Shown here piece after piece: positions 1 to 10,987 of a stretch of 64,000 nt of DNA (positions are counted from its first letter, which is position 1; every line of letters starts with the position of its first letter). The DNA is from Aeromicrobium ginsengisoli. Its GTDB lineage: Bacteria; Actinomycetota; Actinomycetes; Propionibacteriales; Nocardioidaceae. The notes under the pieces are model-generated. The model worked only from the letters and a program-made list of their open reading frames with translations. It ran no database searches and was not told the DNA's origin. The stretch lies in assembly GCF_004134905.2 (NCBI RefSeq), contig NZ_SDPQ02000001.1, positions 806,001-870,000 on the forward strand, written 5' to 3'. Both the position numbers and the translations under genes were made by a program.

Positions 1-523
1 CGACGCCCTCGGGCGACCAGTTGATCGCGTAGCCGAGCAGGCCCGTCGGGTTCTGCGGCAGCGCGCCGACCTTGAGCTCGATCGAGCGGATCTCGTCGAA
101 CGTCTTGGCGATCGAGGCACCGATAATGCCGATCAGGCCGGGAGCGAGGCCGCACTGCGGGGCGAACGCGGCACCTCGCCCACCCGGGGCACCCTGCTCG
201 CCGGCGAGCTCGATGACCCGGTTGGTCGTGGGGACGTCCTCGGTCAGGTCGAAGTAGTGCGTGCCGGCGTCGTACGCAGCCTCGGCGACGTCGATGTTGA
301 GGTGATAGGGCAGGCACGACACGACGGCGTCGACGCCACGCAGGGACTCCCGCAGTCCGGCGGTGTCCTGCACGTCGAGCGGCTTGACCTCGAACCCGAG
401 GTCGTCACGCGGTGCTGAGTCGTAGCCGATGACCTTGAAGCCCGACTCCCCCAGCATGACGGCGACGAGCTCGCCGACCTTGCCGAGCCCGAAAACCGCG
501 ACCTGGTTGATGATGCGCGCCAC
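1..523 (-). CDS. Saccharopine dehydrogenase family protein (3' end outside window)
   Basis: Only the first ~174 residues are in the window; the gene runs off the left edge. The GTG start at 523 is chosen because a GAGGAGG Shine-Dalgarno sequence lies just upstream. The N-terminus forms a Rossmann nucleotide-binding fold with GLGKVG near residues 11-16, followed by DAVVSCLPYHLN and a DLTEDVPTT segment. These are typical of saccharopine dehydrogenase/saccharopine reductase-like NAD(P)-dependent oxidoreductases. Such enzymes act in lysine/alpha-aminoadipate metabolism, but many actinobacterial members have no proven substrate, so the exact reaction is not assigned. It lies downstream of leuA on the same strand, separated by a hairpin and a gene remnant. 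Confidence 0.8.
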   Translation of the reverse strand, partial: MARIINQVAVFGLGKVGELVAVMLGESGFKVIGYDSAPRDDLGFEVKPLDVQDTAGLRESLRGVDAVVSCLPYHLNIDVAEAAYDAGTHYFDLTEDVPTTNRVIELAGEQGAPGGRGAAFAPQCGLAPGLIGIIGASIAKTFDEIRSIELKVGALPQNPTGLLGYAINWSPEGV

Positions 524-645
524 GAATCCTCCTCACGACCGGCGTGGATCTCACTCCGGTGGAACACTCCGCCGAAGGTGGTCGGCGTCCCCACGAGCGT
601 ATCGCGTGCGAGGGCCATTTACTGTACCGGCCGGTGCAGTGATCC

Positions 646-763
646 ACGGCACGTCGCCGCCGTCTGGCGCCCGCAGATGGATGCCGCGGTTCGCAAGCGC
701 GAGTCAGCGCAGTGGAACCGCGCCGTCGACCATGCCCTCGGGTGGGTGCTGCCGCCGGAGTGA
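646..763 (+). pseudogene. Glycerol kinase C-terminal remnant
   Basis: A short open segment ends in TGA at 761-763. Its predicted end (WRPQMDAAVRKR, then WNRAVDHALGWV) matches the layout of the glycerol kinase C-terminus, where a W-x-P-x-MD motif is followed about 15-20 residues later by W-x-x-AV-x-x-x-L-x-WV. The codons show strong G/C third positions, as in a true gene. Nothing upstream in this frame resembles the rest of a FGGY kinase, and only ~60 codons are open, so this looks like the decayed 3' end of a lost glpK. The stop codon falls in the loop of the 749-774 hairpin, probably the old terminator. Recognition is from memory of the family. Confidence 0.5.
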
Positions 764-774
764 ACCGGCGGCAG
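749..774. terminator. Hairpin between glpK remnant and leuA
   Basis: CTGCCGCCGG and CCGGCGGCAG form a perfect 10-bp stem with a 6-nt loop. There is no U-tract on either strand, as is common for high-GC actinobacterial terminators. It sits 10 nt beyond the leuA stop codon on the minus strand and overlaps the end of the glpK remnant on the plus strand, so it could end transcription from both sides. Confidence 0.6.
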
Positions 775-784
775 GCACCCGTGG

Positions 785-2596
<1,812 letters not shown>

Positions 2597-2615
<19 letters not shown>

Positions 2616-2644
2616 CAGAGAAGAAGCAGGCTCTGGATCCGCAT
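2597..2644 (-). CDS. leuL: leuA leader peptide (15 residues, Leu-rich)
   Basis: Reads MRIQSLLLLCRVEVL then TAG, with four consecutive leucine codons (CTG CTT CTT CTC) at positions 6-9 and a fifth at 15. Two of these are CTT, an uncommon codon in this GC-rich DNA. It lies 72 nt upstream of leuA on the same strand and starts only ~3 nt from the predicted transcription start, so it is probably translated from a near-leaderless 5' end. The role as a leucine-sensing attenuation peptide follows the known logic of biosynthetic leader peptides. It is too short for standard gene finders. Confidence 0.85.
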
Positions 2645-2653
2645 GGTGATGGG

Positions 2654-2660
2654 TAGTTTA
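2654..2660. promoter_or_regulatory. Overlapping divergent -10 elements (leuL / 2666 gene)
   Basis: TAGTTT (2654-2659) reads rightward with 6 nt to the ATG at 2666. TAAACT (2660-2655) reads leftward with 10 nt to the leuL ATG at 2644. The two hexamers share five base pairs, so one 7-bp site could serve transcription in both directions. Confidence 0.6.
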
Positions 2661-2665
2661 TCAGC

Positions 2666-3655
2666 ATGACGACTGACGCCGCCAAAGGTTCCTACGTCGA
2701 GCCCGGCAAGGGCTACGACCGCGACATGAACTACATCCCCGACCGCATCACGCGTGACGGCCGCGACGGGTGGCCCGTGGAGGCTGGCCGCTACCGGCTG
2801 ATCGTGGCCCGGGCCTGCCCGTGGGCCAACCGGTCGATCATCGTGCGCCGGCTGCTGGGCCTCGAGGACGCGATCTCGATCGGTTACTGCGGGCCGACGC
2901 ACGATGAGCGCAGCTGGACGTTCGACCTCGACCCCGGCGGCGTGGACCCGGTGCTCGGCATCGAGCGCCTGCAGCAGGCGTTCTTCAAGCGCTACCCCGA
3001 CTATCCGCGCGGCATCACGGTCCCGGCGATCGTCGACGTGCCGACGGGCCAGGTCGTGACCAACGACTTCCCGTGGATCACCCACGACTTCTCGACCGAG
3101 TGGACCGAGTTCCACCGCGAGGGTGCCCCCGACCTGTGGCCAGACGACGTCCGCGACGAGATGGAGGAGGTCATGCAGCGGATCTTCACCGAGGTCAACA
3201 ACGGGGTCTACCGCTGCGGCTTCGCCGGCTCACAGACCGCGTACGAGGCGGCGTACGACCGGCTGTTCGCGGCGCTCGACTGGCTCGAGGAACGCCTCGC
3301 AACCCGGCGATTCCTCATGGGCGACACGATCACCGAGGCAGACGTGCGCCTGTTCACGACCCTCGCGCGGTTCGACGCGGTCTATCACGGTCACTTCAAG
3401 TGCAACCGGCAGAAGCTCGCCGAGATGCCGGTGCTGTGGGCGTACGCGCGTGACCTGTTCCAGACTCCTGGCTTCGGGGAGACGATCGACTTCGACCAGA
3501 TCAAGACGCACTACTACGTCGTGCACTCCGACATCAATCCGACCGGCATCGTGCCCAAGGGCCCCGAGCCCGAGCTCTGGCTGGCGCCGCACGGCCGCGA
3601 AGAGCTCGGCGGACGCCCCTTCGGTGACGGGACGGCGCCGCTACCCGAGCGTTGA
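2666..3655 (+). CDS. Glutathione S-transferase family, glutathionyl-hydroquinone reductase type
   Basis: 329 residues, the usual size of glutathionyl-hydroquinone reductases. These use a catalytic cysteine to reduce thiol-conjugated hydroquinones. The ARACPWANRS motif with Cys51 matches the family's active site, followed by a thioredoxin-like domain containing VPAIVD and an all-helical C-terminal domain with the MGDTITEADVRLF signature. The start lies 6 nt after a TAGTTT -10 element and has no Shine-Dalgarno, suggesting a leaderless mRNA. Actinomycetes normally make mycothiol instead of glutathione, so the natural co-substrate may be mycothiol. The 3' end overlaps the convergent transglutaminase gene by 15 bp. 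Confidence 0.85.
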   Translation: MTTDAAKGSYVEPGKGYDRDMNYIPDRITRDGRDGWPVEAGRYRLIVARACPWANRSIIVRRLLGLEDAISIGYCGPTHDERSWTFDLDPGGVDPVLGIERLQQAFFKRYPDYPRGITVPAIVDVPTGQVVTNDFPWITHDFSTEWTEFHREGAPDLWPDDVRDEMEEVMQRIFTEVNNGVYRCGFAGSQTAYEAAYDRLFAALDWLEERLATRRFLMGDTITEADVRLFTTLARFDAVYHGHFKCNRQKLAEMPVLWAYARDLFQTPGFGETIDFDQIKTHYYVVHSDINPTGIVPKGPEPELWLAPHGREELGGRPFGDGTAPLPER

Positions 3656-5872
3656 CACCGGCTGCAGGGGGCCGTCGGGGACGTACGCCCTGCGGCCCGC
3701 CAGCGACCGGGGCAGCGCGATCGCGCGCCACTTCTCCTTGCGGGACGCGGCACGATGCAGCGAGTCGATGACGGCACGCAGGTCATCGATGCCATCACCC
3801 TCCCGGACCGCCGAGCGAGCGAACCGCGCCCGCTCGACCCGCTGGAGCAGACGGTTGAGCGCCTCGTGGTCGATGCCGTCGCGGGTGCCCAGGCGCGTCG
3901 CGAACCCTCGCGGGGTGTCGGTCGGCGAGAACGGGACGCCGAAGTCGCGCGCCGTGTCCTCGAGCTCCCGCCACAAGGGCTCGACCGACGAGGCGGCCCG
4001 GCTGAACCGCCAGCGACGCCGGGCCCAGCGGAGCAGCGCCGGTATGCCGACGAGCAGCAGCAGTGCGGCGAACGTGATGAGCGCGGTGCGGGGTGCGGTC
4101 TGCGACGACTCCGTGGTCGTGGCGCCGGTGCTGTCGACGTTGTTGGTCTCCTCGCGCACCGCGCCACGAGGGTTGCTGGCGACCTCGCCCTCGTCGGTGT
4201 TGGTCGACGGCACGCCCGGCTCGGTGAACGACGTCGCGGAGCCGATGCTCGGCGTGGGCTCGAAGCCCACCCATCCGACACCCGCGAAGTAGATCTCGGT
4301 CCAGGCGTGCAGATCGTCCGACGTCGCCTCGTACTGGTTCTGGCCGTCCTTGATCCCGACAACGCTGCCCGGCGCGTAGCCGACCGCGATCCGGGACGGG
4401 ATGCCGAGGGTCCTGGCCATGACGGCCATGGCCGACGAGAAGTGCACGCAGTAGCCCGACTTCTTCTTCAGGAACTCCGCGATGACGTCGACGCCGTTGC
4501 CGTCATAGCCGTCGGCGACCGGCGCGGTCTCGGAGTAGGCGAATCCCCCGTCGTTGCGGAGGTAGTCCTGCAGGGCGACGGCCCGGTCGTACTCGTTCGT
4601 GGCGCCCTCGGTGACCTTGCGCGCCGTCTCCTCGATGATCGCCGGCGTCTTGTCGGGAAGCTTGGTCTCCTCCTGCAGGAGCAGGTCGCTCGGGCTGGTC
4701 GTGATGGCGCGCACCTGGGTGGCGGTCGGCTGGACGTCGAGACTCGTGACGGAGTACGTCTGACCGCGGGTGTCGTCGTCGGTCGAGATCATCGTGAGGC
4801 CGAAACCATCGAGCCACTTGCCCTCGAGCCCCGTGACCTTGGTCATCGGATAGGGCACCGGGAGCATCGTGGTCTTGAGCTGCCGGATCGTGATGGTCGT
4901 CGACTCCTTCTCGACCTTGATGGCGGGGTTGTTCTTGAGCGCTTCCTCCCCCTCGGGAGCGGCGAACTGCTGGTTGGTGCCGGGTTTCCAGGTCTTGCCG
5001 GTGAAGTTCCGCAGCGTCGCGACCTTGAGATAGGGCGCCTCCGACAGGCCAGTCGTGTAGGTCAGGGCAGTCGTGGTGCCGTTGCGCCGCAGATTCTGGC
5101 CGAGCTCGAGCATGGGGTTGATGCCACGGCCGAAGACCGCCGGCGGCGGCTTGCCCCACGACGTCGCGACCGCGCTGACGTCGGGCGAGACCAGCGGGAA
5201 CGCGATCGAGGCCGCGAGCGCAGCGGTGGCCAGGACGAGGGCCGGGCCGCGTTGGCGGCGGGCGAGCGTACCTCCGAGTGCCGTCCTGGACCGCAGGATC
5301 ACGAGCCACAGGGCGGCGACCACGACGAACAACCACATCGACGGAGTGTCGCCGGAGATCAGGGCCGGCGTCGCGAACACCGAGAGCATCAGCAGTCCGA
5401 TGCCCGATGCCGCGTGGCGGCGCTGGAGCAGGACGTCGGCGACGATCACGAGCAGGCCGAACGAGCTGGCGATCACGAGGACGACGGGCTTCGCCGCCGC
5501 AACCGGGGCCTGCTCCTCGATGATGATGTCCTGCGCCGCCGACGCCAGGTGGCCCAGCTCGCGGAACGTGTCCCACGTCGGAATGATCCCGATCAGCGTG
5601 CCGGGCACGAAGATCCAGGCGAGTGCCAGCAGCTCGACGACGATGGCGATCGGGGCGACCCAGCGCAGACCGACCGCGCGGAGCACGGCGCACGCGAGTC
5701 CCGTCAGTGCGGCAACCAGGATCGTCGTGATCCACCAGTCGTTGCCCGTGATGACGCTGCGGAATCCCGACAGCAGCAGGGCGAACGCCACGCCGATGAC
5801 GATGTGGTCGAACCAGGTGTCACGCGCCGTGCGGTTGTTGACGCGCTGCGTCGACGCCTCAGCCCGCAGCAT
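3641..5872 (-). CDS. TgpA-type membrane transglutaminase-like protein
   Basis: 743 residues. The N-terminal ~230 residues hold several hydrophobic segments (DUF3488/TgpA-like). A large external region follows, then a transglutaminase core with SGYCVHFSSAMAVMARTLGI (catalytic Cys), HAWTEIYFAGVGWVGFEPTP (catalytic His and following residues), a further membrane segment (ALITFAALLLLVGIPALL), and a C-terminal DUF4129-like cytoplasmic tail. The ATG at 5872 was chosen because it overlaps the upstream DUF58 stop by 14 nt. MoxR-DUF58-TgpA operons are widespread and are linked to envelope or secreted-protein processing; the substrate is unknown. Confidence 0.88.
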   Translation of the reverse strand: MLRAEASTQRVNNRTARDTWFDHIVIGVAFALLLSGFRSVITGNDWWITTILVAALTGLACAVLRAVGLRWVAPIAIVVELLALAWIFVPGTLIGIIPTWDTFRELGHLASAAQDIIIEEQAPVAAAKPVVLVIASSFGLLVIVADVLLQRRHAASGIGLLMLSVFATPALISGDTPSMWLFVVVAALWLVILRSRTALGGTLARRQRGPALVLATAALAASIAFPLVSPDVSAVATSWGKPPPAVFGRGINPMLELGQNLRRNGTTTALTYTTGLSEAPYLKVATLRNFTGKTWKPGTNQQFAAPEGEEALKNNPAIKVEKESTTITIRQLKTTMLPVPYPMTKVTGLEGKWLDGFGLTMISTDDDTRGQTYSVTSLDVQPTATQVRAITTSPSDLLLQEETKLPDKTPAIIEETARKVTEGATNEYDRAVALQDYLRNDGGFAYSETAPVADGYDGNGVDVIAEFLKKKSGYCVHFSSAMAVMARTLGIPSRIAVGYAPGSVVGIKDGQNQYEATSDDLHAWTEIYFAGVGWVGFEPTPSIGSATSFTEPGVPSTNTDEGEVASNPRGAVREETNNVDSTGATTTESSQTAPRTALITFAALLLLVGIPALLRWARRRWRFSRAASSVEPLWRELEDTARDFGVPFSPTDTPRGFATRLGTRDGIDHEALNRLLQRVERARFARSAVREGDGIDDLRAVIDSLHRAASRKEKWRAIALPRSLAGRRAYVPDGPLQPVSTLG

Positions 5873-7121
5873 GCGCACGCGCCCCGTCGAACTCACTCCA
5901 CAGCTCGCCGATGTCATCCTTGGGGCCGTAGGTCACCACGCGCCAGCGCGCGTCCTCGAGGATGCCCCGCGCCTCGGGCGACGTGTTGGACGTGACCAGT
6001 GCCAGCACGGCGCGCGACGTCGCCATGACCTGGGCCCAGTGCTGCGCTCGCTCGACGCTCAATCGGCCCAGCACCATGAACACGGCCCGCTCGGGCGCGA
6101 CGTGCCGGTCGTTGTCGTGCTCCTCGGGGTCGATCACCGCGAGGTCGACCATGGCGTCCTCGAGCGTGTCCTGCCCGTCGGCGATGAAGCGGTCGATCCC
6201 GGTGCCGTTGGACTGCAGCACCACGACGTAGCCGGCCTTGACCAGGTGCGCGGTGATCGAGGCGGTGGCAACGACACACCACTCGAACACCGAGGAGAAC
6301 TCCCACTGTCCCTGGCGGTCCTTGGCGGTGCCCTGGCTGGTGGGATCGCAGTCGAGCACGACAGCAGCACGCGGTGTGAGCTGTTGCTCTTCCTGTCGGA
6401 CCATCAGCTCACCGCGGTGGGCCGTGGCCTTCCAGTGGAGCCGCTTCATGGCGTCGCCGGGCAGGTAGCTGCGGGCGATGACGTCGTCCTCACCGAGCCC
6501 GACGTGCTGTGGCGCCGGCCGGGTCGCGCCGTCCTCGCTCGTCCCGCGGGGCGCGATGGGCCGCAGGTCGACCCGCTTCGGCAGCACCGTCAGCATCTCG
6601 GGGCTGCCGAACTTGTGCCGGCGGAAGACCAGGCCGAAGGGATCCAGGACGTTGACGCGCAACGGCCCGATCGGGTGGCGCCCCCGCCGCAGGCCTTGCA
6701 GTGCGTACGAGAAGGACACCCGCGAGTCGGTGCCGTGGCTGCCGCCCAGCGCGGGCAGGATGCCCGAGGCATCGCCCGAGATGCCGTGCGGCAGGTCGTC
6801 GGACCACCTGGCCTCGAGGCACGGCAGGACCGAGAGGTTCGTGATGCGTACGGTCGAGCGGGACATCTGGCCGGGCGGCACGACCTGCGGCGCGAACGAG
6901 CGCTCGATGCGTACGCGTGAATGCCCCACGAAGACGAAGACGGCGGAGAACAGGACCAGCCCGATCAGCAGCCCCGTGACGTAGAGCAATGCCGGCAACG
7001 ACAGCATCGGGGCGGCCACGAAGCTCGCCAGACCCGCGATGAGGAACCCGACACCACGCCGCGTGAGCACGACCGAGCTCGCCGCCCGTCTGAGGCGGCC
7101 GGCAGAACTCTCGCTCGTCAT
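5859..7121 (-). CDS. DUF58 domain-containing protein
   Basis: 420 residues with two N-terminal membrane helices (about residues 23-70) and a C-terminal von Willebrand-like DUF58 region. The hallmark segment GDAMKRLHWKATAHRGELMV is present. DUF58 proteins are normally encoded between a MoxR AAA ATPase and a transglutaminase-like protein, exactly as here. The presumed role is as a membrane-anchored partner of the ATPase, but the biochemical function is unknown. It starts 5 nt after the moxR stop codon and overlaps the next gene. Confidence 0.88.
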   Translation of the reverse strand: MTSESSAGRLRRAASSVVLTRRGVGFLIAGLASFVAAPMLSLPALLYVTGLLIGLVLFSAVFVFVGHSRVRIERSFAPQVVPPGQMSRSTVRITNLSVLPCLEARWSDDLPHGISGDASGILPALGGSHGTDSRVSFSYALQGLRRGRHPIGPLRVNVLDPFGLVFRRHKFGSPEMLTVLPKRVDLRPIAPRGTSEDGATRPAPQHVGLGEDDVIARSYLPGDAMKRLHWKATAHRGELMVRQEEQQLTPRAAVVLDCDPTSQGTAKDRQGQWEFSSVFEWCVVATASITAHLVKAGYVVVLQSNGTGIDRFIADGQDTLEDAMVDLAVIDPEEHDNDRHVAPERAVFMVLGRLSVERAQHWAQVMATSRAVLALVTSNTSPEARGILEDARWRVVTYGPKDDIGELWSEFDGARAHAAG

Positions 7122-7126
7122 GATGG

Positions 7127-8065
<939 letters not shown>

Positions 8066-8161
8066 ATGTGATGGTAGTCATATGTCGCCAAATGCGCAGT
8101 GGATATTCACCTGCGGCAGGGCATCCATTGCGTGTCCTGGCAGCGCCGTCCCTGGTACGCC

Positions 8162-8509
8162 CTAGGCGTACGTCCCGCCGGCGGAGCGGCCCTCCGCCTT
8201 GGCACGACGTCCCTCCACGACGAGTGCGCCGATGAGGTAGAGCAGCGCCAGCGGCCCGGCGATCGCGGGGACGGCGATCCAGTCGATCCGCTCCTTCGCC
8301 GCGTCCCGGCACTGGTCGACCCAGTCACGCGGGTAGGGCAGCTCGCCGCCGTAGAGCGGCTTGCCCTCGAGGGCTCCCATGGCGTTGCCGCAGGTCAGCT
8401 CGGTGCCCTTGACGGAGGACGGTGTGATGTCCGACCTCAGCATCCAGACGCCCCAGATCAACGATGCGAGCATGATGAACATCGCGAGGATGGCGAAGTA
8501 GCGGCGCAT
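8162..8509 (-). CDS. Small membrane protein, unknown function
   Basis: 115 residues with a hydrophobic N-terminal segment (residues ~3-22) and a second membrane helix near residues 79-97 (WIAVPAIAGPLALLYLIGAL). A ~55-residue loop with two cysteines (LTCGNAMG and VDQCRDA) lies between them and could form an extracytoplasmic disulfide. No family is recognised. It lies alone between moxR and the divergent flavodoxin-like gene, with no clear Shine-Dalgarno. Confidence 0.65.
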   Translation of the reverse strand: MRRYFAILAMFIMLASLIWGVWMLRSDITPSSVKGTELTCGNAMGALEGKPLYGGELPYPRDWVDQCRDAAKERIDWIAVPAIAGPLALLYLIGALVVEGRRAKAEGRSAGGTYA

Positions 8510-8551
8510 GGCTCATCGTGGCAGGCCCCACCGCCCGGTGGGCCGGATTGC

Positions 8552-8557
8552 TAGTGT
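8552..8557 (+). promoter_or_regulatory. -10 element for leaderless 8564 gene
   Basis: TAGTGT, 6 nt before the ATG at 8564. No Shine-Dalgarno sequence is present, consistent with transcription starting at the start codon. Confidence 0.5.
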
Positions 8558-8563
8558 CCGGCC

Positions 8564-9049
8564 ATGGCACGTCTGCTCGTAGTCCATCACTCCCCTACGC
8601 CGAACCTGCAGCGGATCACCGATGCGGTCGTCGCGGGCGCATCGGATGACGCCATCGAAGGCGTGGAGGTCGTCGTACGCCCGGCGCTGGAGGCCAACGC
8701 CGAGGACGTGCTTGCCGCCGACGGCTACCTGCTCGGGACCTCCGCGAACTTCGGCTACATGAGCGGGGCGCTCAAGCACTTCTTCGACACGATCTTCCTC
8801 GAGGCCGGCGGGTCCCTCGCGGAGGACGGCTCCGCGGGCAAGGGCGCCGACGGCAAGAAGCCGTACGGGCTGTGGGTTCACGGCCGCTACGACACCACCG
8901 GCGCCGTGCGATCCGTGCAGAGCATCGTGCAGGCGCTGTCGTGGACACAGTCCGCCGAGGTCCTCGAGGTGATGGGTGACGTCACGGGCGCCGACCTCGA
9001 AGCAGCACGCGATCTCGGCGGCACGCTCGCCGCGCTGCTGATGGACTGA
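8564..9049 (+). CDS. Flavodoxin-like / NAD(P)H-dependent FMN oxidoreductase
   Basis: 161 residues. The flavodoxin-like fold is indicated by an N-terminal LLVVHHSPTPNLQ phosphate-binding strand-loop, the ADGYLLGTSANFGYMSGALK segment around the FMN pocket, and KKPYGLWVHGRYDTTGAVRS. It probably binds FMN and transfers electrons in a cytosolic redox reaction; substrate and donor cannot be told. The start is placed 6 nt after a TAGTGT hexamer. Confidence 0.75.
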   Translation: MARLLVVHHSPTPNLQRITDAVVAGASDDAIEGVEVVVRPALEANAEDVLAADGYLLGTSANFGYMSGALKHFFDTIFLEAGGSLAEDGSAGKGADGKKPYGLWVHGRYDTTGAVRSVQSIVQALSWTQSAEVLEVMGDVTGADLEAARDLGGTLAALLMD

Positions 9050-9087
9050 TCGCCGCTTGACGCAGGCGGGACACTGGAGGGGTGACC

Positions 9088-9807
9088 ATGAACGTGCCTG
9101 AGGCCCTGCCGACACTGTCCGCCGGCTCCCACGACGCCGACCACGGCGAGGCGTGCGTGATGGAGTACGTCGCCCTGCTCGCCGGTGAGGCGTGGAGCGA
9201 CCGACCCGAGTGCACCCACCCGATGCTGGCCCACGAGGCCCGCACGACGAACGACCTCCTGCGCGACGGCGACCGTCCGCGTCTGGTGCCGTTGATCGGC
9301 CGACTGTTCGGGACGACCGAGGACTCCGCCGAGCTTCGCGCGAGCCTCCGCATCGAGCAGGCGCGCCAGGTCATGGCACTGCTGGAGCCGGGTGCACGCA
9401 GCCGGGTCACCGGCGCCGTCGAGCAGGCGGAGTCCTGGCTGCATCGCGACGGCGACTCCACCGACGTACGCCAGGCGATCGACGAGGCGATGGCCTACCC
9501 GCGGCACACGGGCGATCTGGACGCCGCGCACACGAGCTTCCACCTCAATGCGTCGCGGGTGTTCGCGTTCGTCATGACGCCTGAGCTCGAGCCCGCCGAG
9601 GCGTACGCCGCCAAGGCCCTGGTCGTCGCACACCTCGTCGCGGCCTCGGGCGAGTGCCGCGCCGACTGCGGCAACGAACCGGCACGGGCCCGGCGCATGG
9701 TCAAGGACCTGACGCGCCTGATCGACGTGTACGACGAGGTCACCGGGCGAGCGGCGACGCCGCCCACCCAGGTGACCGTGTCAGAGCTGGCCCAGAGCCT
9801 CCACTGA
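9088..9807 (+). CDS. Conserved hypothetical protein
   Basis: 239 residues, no recognised domain. The ATG at 9088 is preferred over the GTG at 9082 because GGAGG at 9076-9080 has optimal 7-nt spacing to it. The N-terminal segment with HGEACVMEYVALLAGE and an ECTHPMLAHEARTTNDLL stretch resembles a recurrent actinobacterial hypothetical family. The rest looks helical and soluble, with a second cysteine cluster SGECRADCG near the C-terminus. The cysteine/histidine pattern could bind a metal, but this is speculative. It overlaps the convergent gene by 27 bp. Confidence 0.6.
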   Translation: MNVPEALPTLSAGSHDADHGEACVMEYVALLAGEAWSDRPECTHPMLAHEARTTNDLLRDGDRPRLVPLIGRLFGTTEDSAELRASLRIEQARQVMALLEPGARSRVTGAVEQAESWLHRDGDSTDVRQAIDEAMAYPRHTGDLDAAHTSFHLNASRVFAFVMTPELEPAEAYAAKALVVAHLVAASGECRADCGNEPARARRMVKDLTRLIDVYDEVTGRAATPPTQVTVSELAQSLH

Positions 9808-10893
9808 GTCCGAGCCGGTGCTCCCCGTCCCGGACAGGACGGCCTCCCTCAGCTTGTCGAGCTTGTTGATGGACTCGACGGCAGTGGCGCTGAAATAGGC
9901 CTCCTGCCAGAACGGGTACTTCGCGACGCGGTAGTCAGACTTGAGGTTGGGGCGCGCCTTGAGCAGGGTCTTCTTGAACGACTTGTCGACCGCCTTGTTG
10001 TCCCTGACCATCTTGTCGTACTCCTTGCGGAGCTTGCTGGTCGACGGAGCGACCGACTTGATGACGTCGCCATAGTCGCCGATGTTGGCGTAGTAGGACG
10101 ACAGGTTGGTCTTGAGCGCGGCGCACAGCTCGGCGTACGAGGTCTTTTCGCACGCGCCTCCGCCGAAGTAGCGATTCGAGTAGTAGGCCTTGCTGACCTT
10201 GAGTCCCTTGAGGATCAGCTCGACGTACGTGGTCCGTTCCTGGACCGTCGCGGGGAGGCAGGGGCCCTTCGCCGTGGACGGGCAGTAGTAGTTGCCGGCC
10301 GTCTGGCCCGGCTTCAGCAGCATGTCCTTGGCCTGCTTGTAGAGCTTCTTGGCACCCGGCGCATCGTCCTTGGTGGAGTTCACCTTGATGTTCCACGCGC
10401 AGTCCTTGCGCAGCTGCAGCAACACCTTGTCGGCGGCTCTGGCATAGGCCTTCACAGCCTTCTTGCGCTTGACCGAGTCCTTGATGGCCTGACGCTCGTC
10501 GGAGCTCAGGAGCTTGAAGAAGGAGTCCGGCGCCTCCGGGACCGCTGCGGCGTTCTTGGCGGCGGACTCGCGAAGCGTCAGCACTCGGGCGCAGGCAGCC
10601 TTCTGCTTCACCAACGACTTCTTGGTCGACGCGTCGCCGAAGTCCCACAGCTCGCTGTTGGCCTCCCCCGGGGCGCCGAGCAGGTCGTTCCGCTGCTTGC
10701 TCCAGGCGTCGAGAGCCTTGGCGTAGTCCTCGGCCTTCGCATCGCCCTTGGCCTTGACGCCGTACGCCGCTCCGCCGAGCCCGAGCGCGAGGAAGAGCAC
10801 CACGGCAAGGGCGACGATCCACTTCCGGCCGATCTTGCGGCGGCGACGAGGAGTGGCTTCGGGCTCAGGAGCGGGCAGGATCGGATCAGACAT
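9781..10893 (-). CDS. Membrane-anchored hypothetical protein, Lys-rich
   Basis: 370 residues. A basic cytoplasmic head (PRRRRKIGRKW) precedes one transmembrane helix at about residues 28-47 (VALAVVLFLALGLGGAAYGV). The remainder is a lysine-rich, predicted helical external domain with six cysteines (for example DCAWN, YYCPS, GPCLP, GACEKTSYAELC), suggesting disulfides. No family is recognised. A GGAAG Shine-Dalgarno precedes the ATG. Confidence 0.6.
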   Translation of the reverse strand: MSDPILPAPEPEATPRRRRKIGRKWIVALAVVLFLALGLGGAAYGVKAKGDAKAEDYAKALDAWSKQRNDLLGAPGEANSELWDFGDASTKKSLVKQKAACARVLTLRESAAKNAAAVPEAPDSFFKLLSSDERQAIKDSVKRKKAVKAYARAADKVLLQLRKDCAWNIKVNSTKDDAPGAKKLYKQAKDMLLKPGQTAGNYYCPSTAKGPCLPATVQERTTYVELILKGLKVSKAYYSNRYFGGGACEKTSYAELCAALKTNLSSYYANIGDYGDVIKSVAPSTSKLRKEYDKMVRDNKAVDKSFKKTLLKARPNLKSDYRVAKYPFWQEAYFSATAVESINKLDKLREAVLSGTGSTGSDSVEALGQL

Positions 10894-10987
10894 GGTGCTT
10901 CCCAGGGAGTGTCGTCATGAATGGTCGGCGCTGCCCGGACCGACGACTTCCCCGAGACGAGCCGGATCAGTATATGGACGAAATGCG

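Noticed and set aside
578..763. Complete 61-residue gene from GTG 578
   Set aside because: No ribosome binding site, and only the C-terminal half has coding-type codons and recognisable similarity (to glycerol kinase); treated as a remnant.
9082..9087. GTG 9082 as start of the 9088 gene
   Set aside because: It lies one base after the GGAGG, too close for initiation; ATG 9088 has correct spacing.
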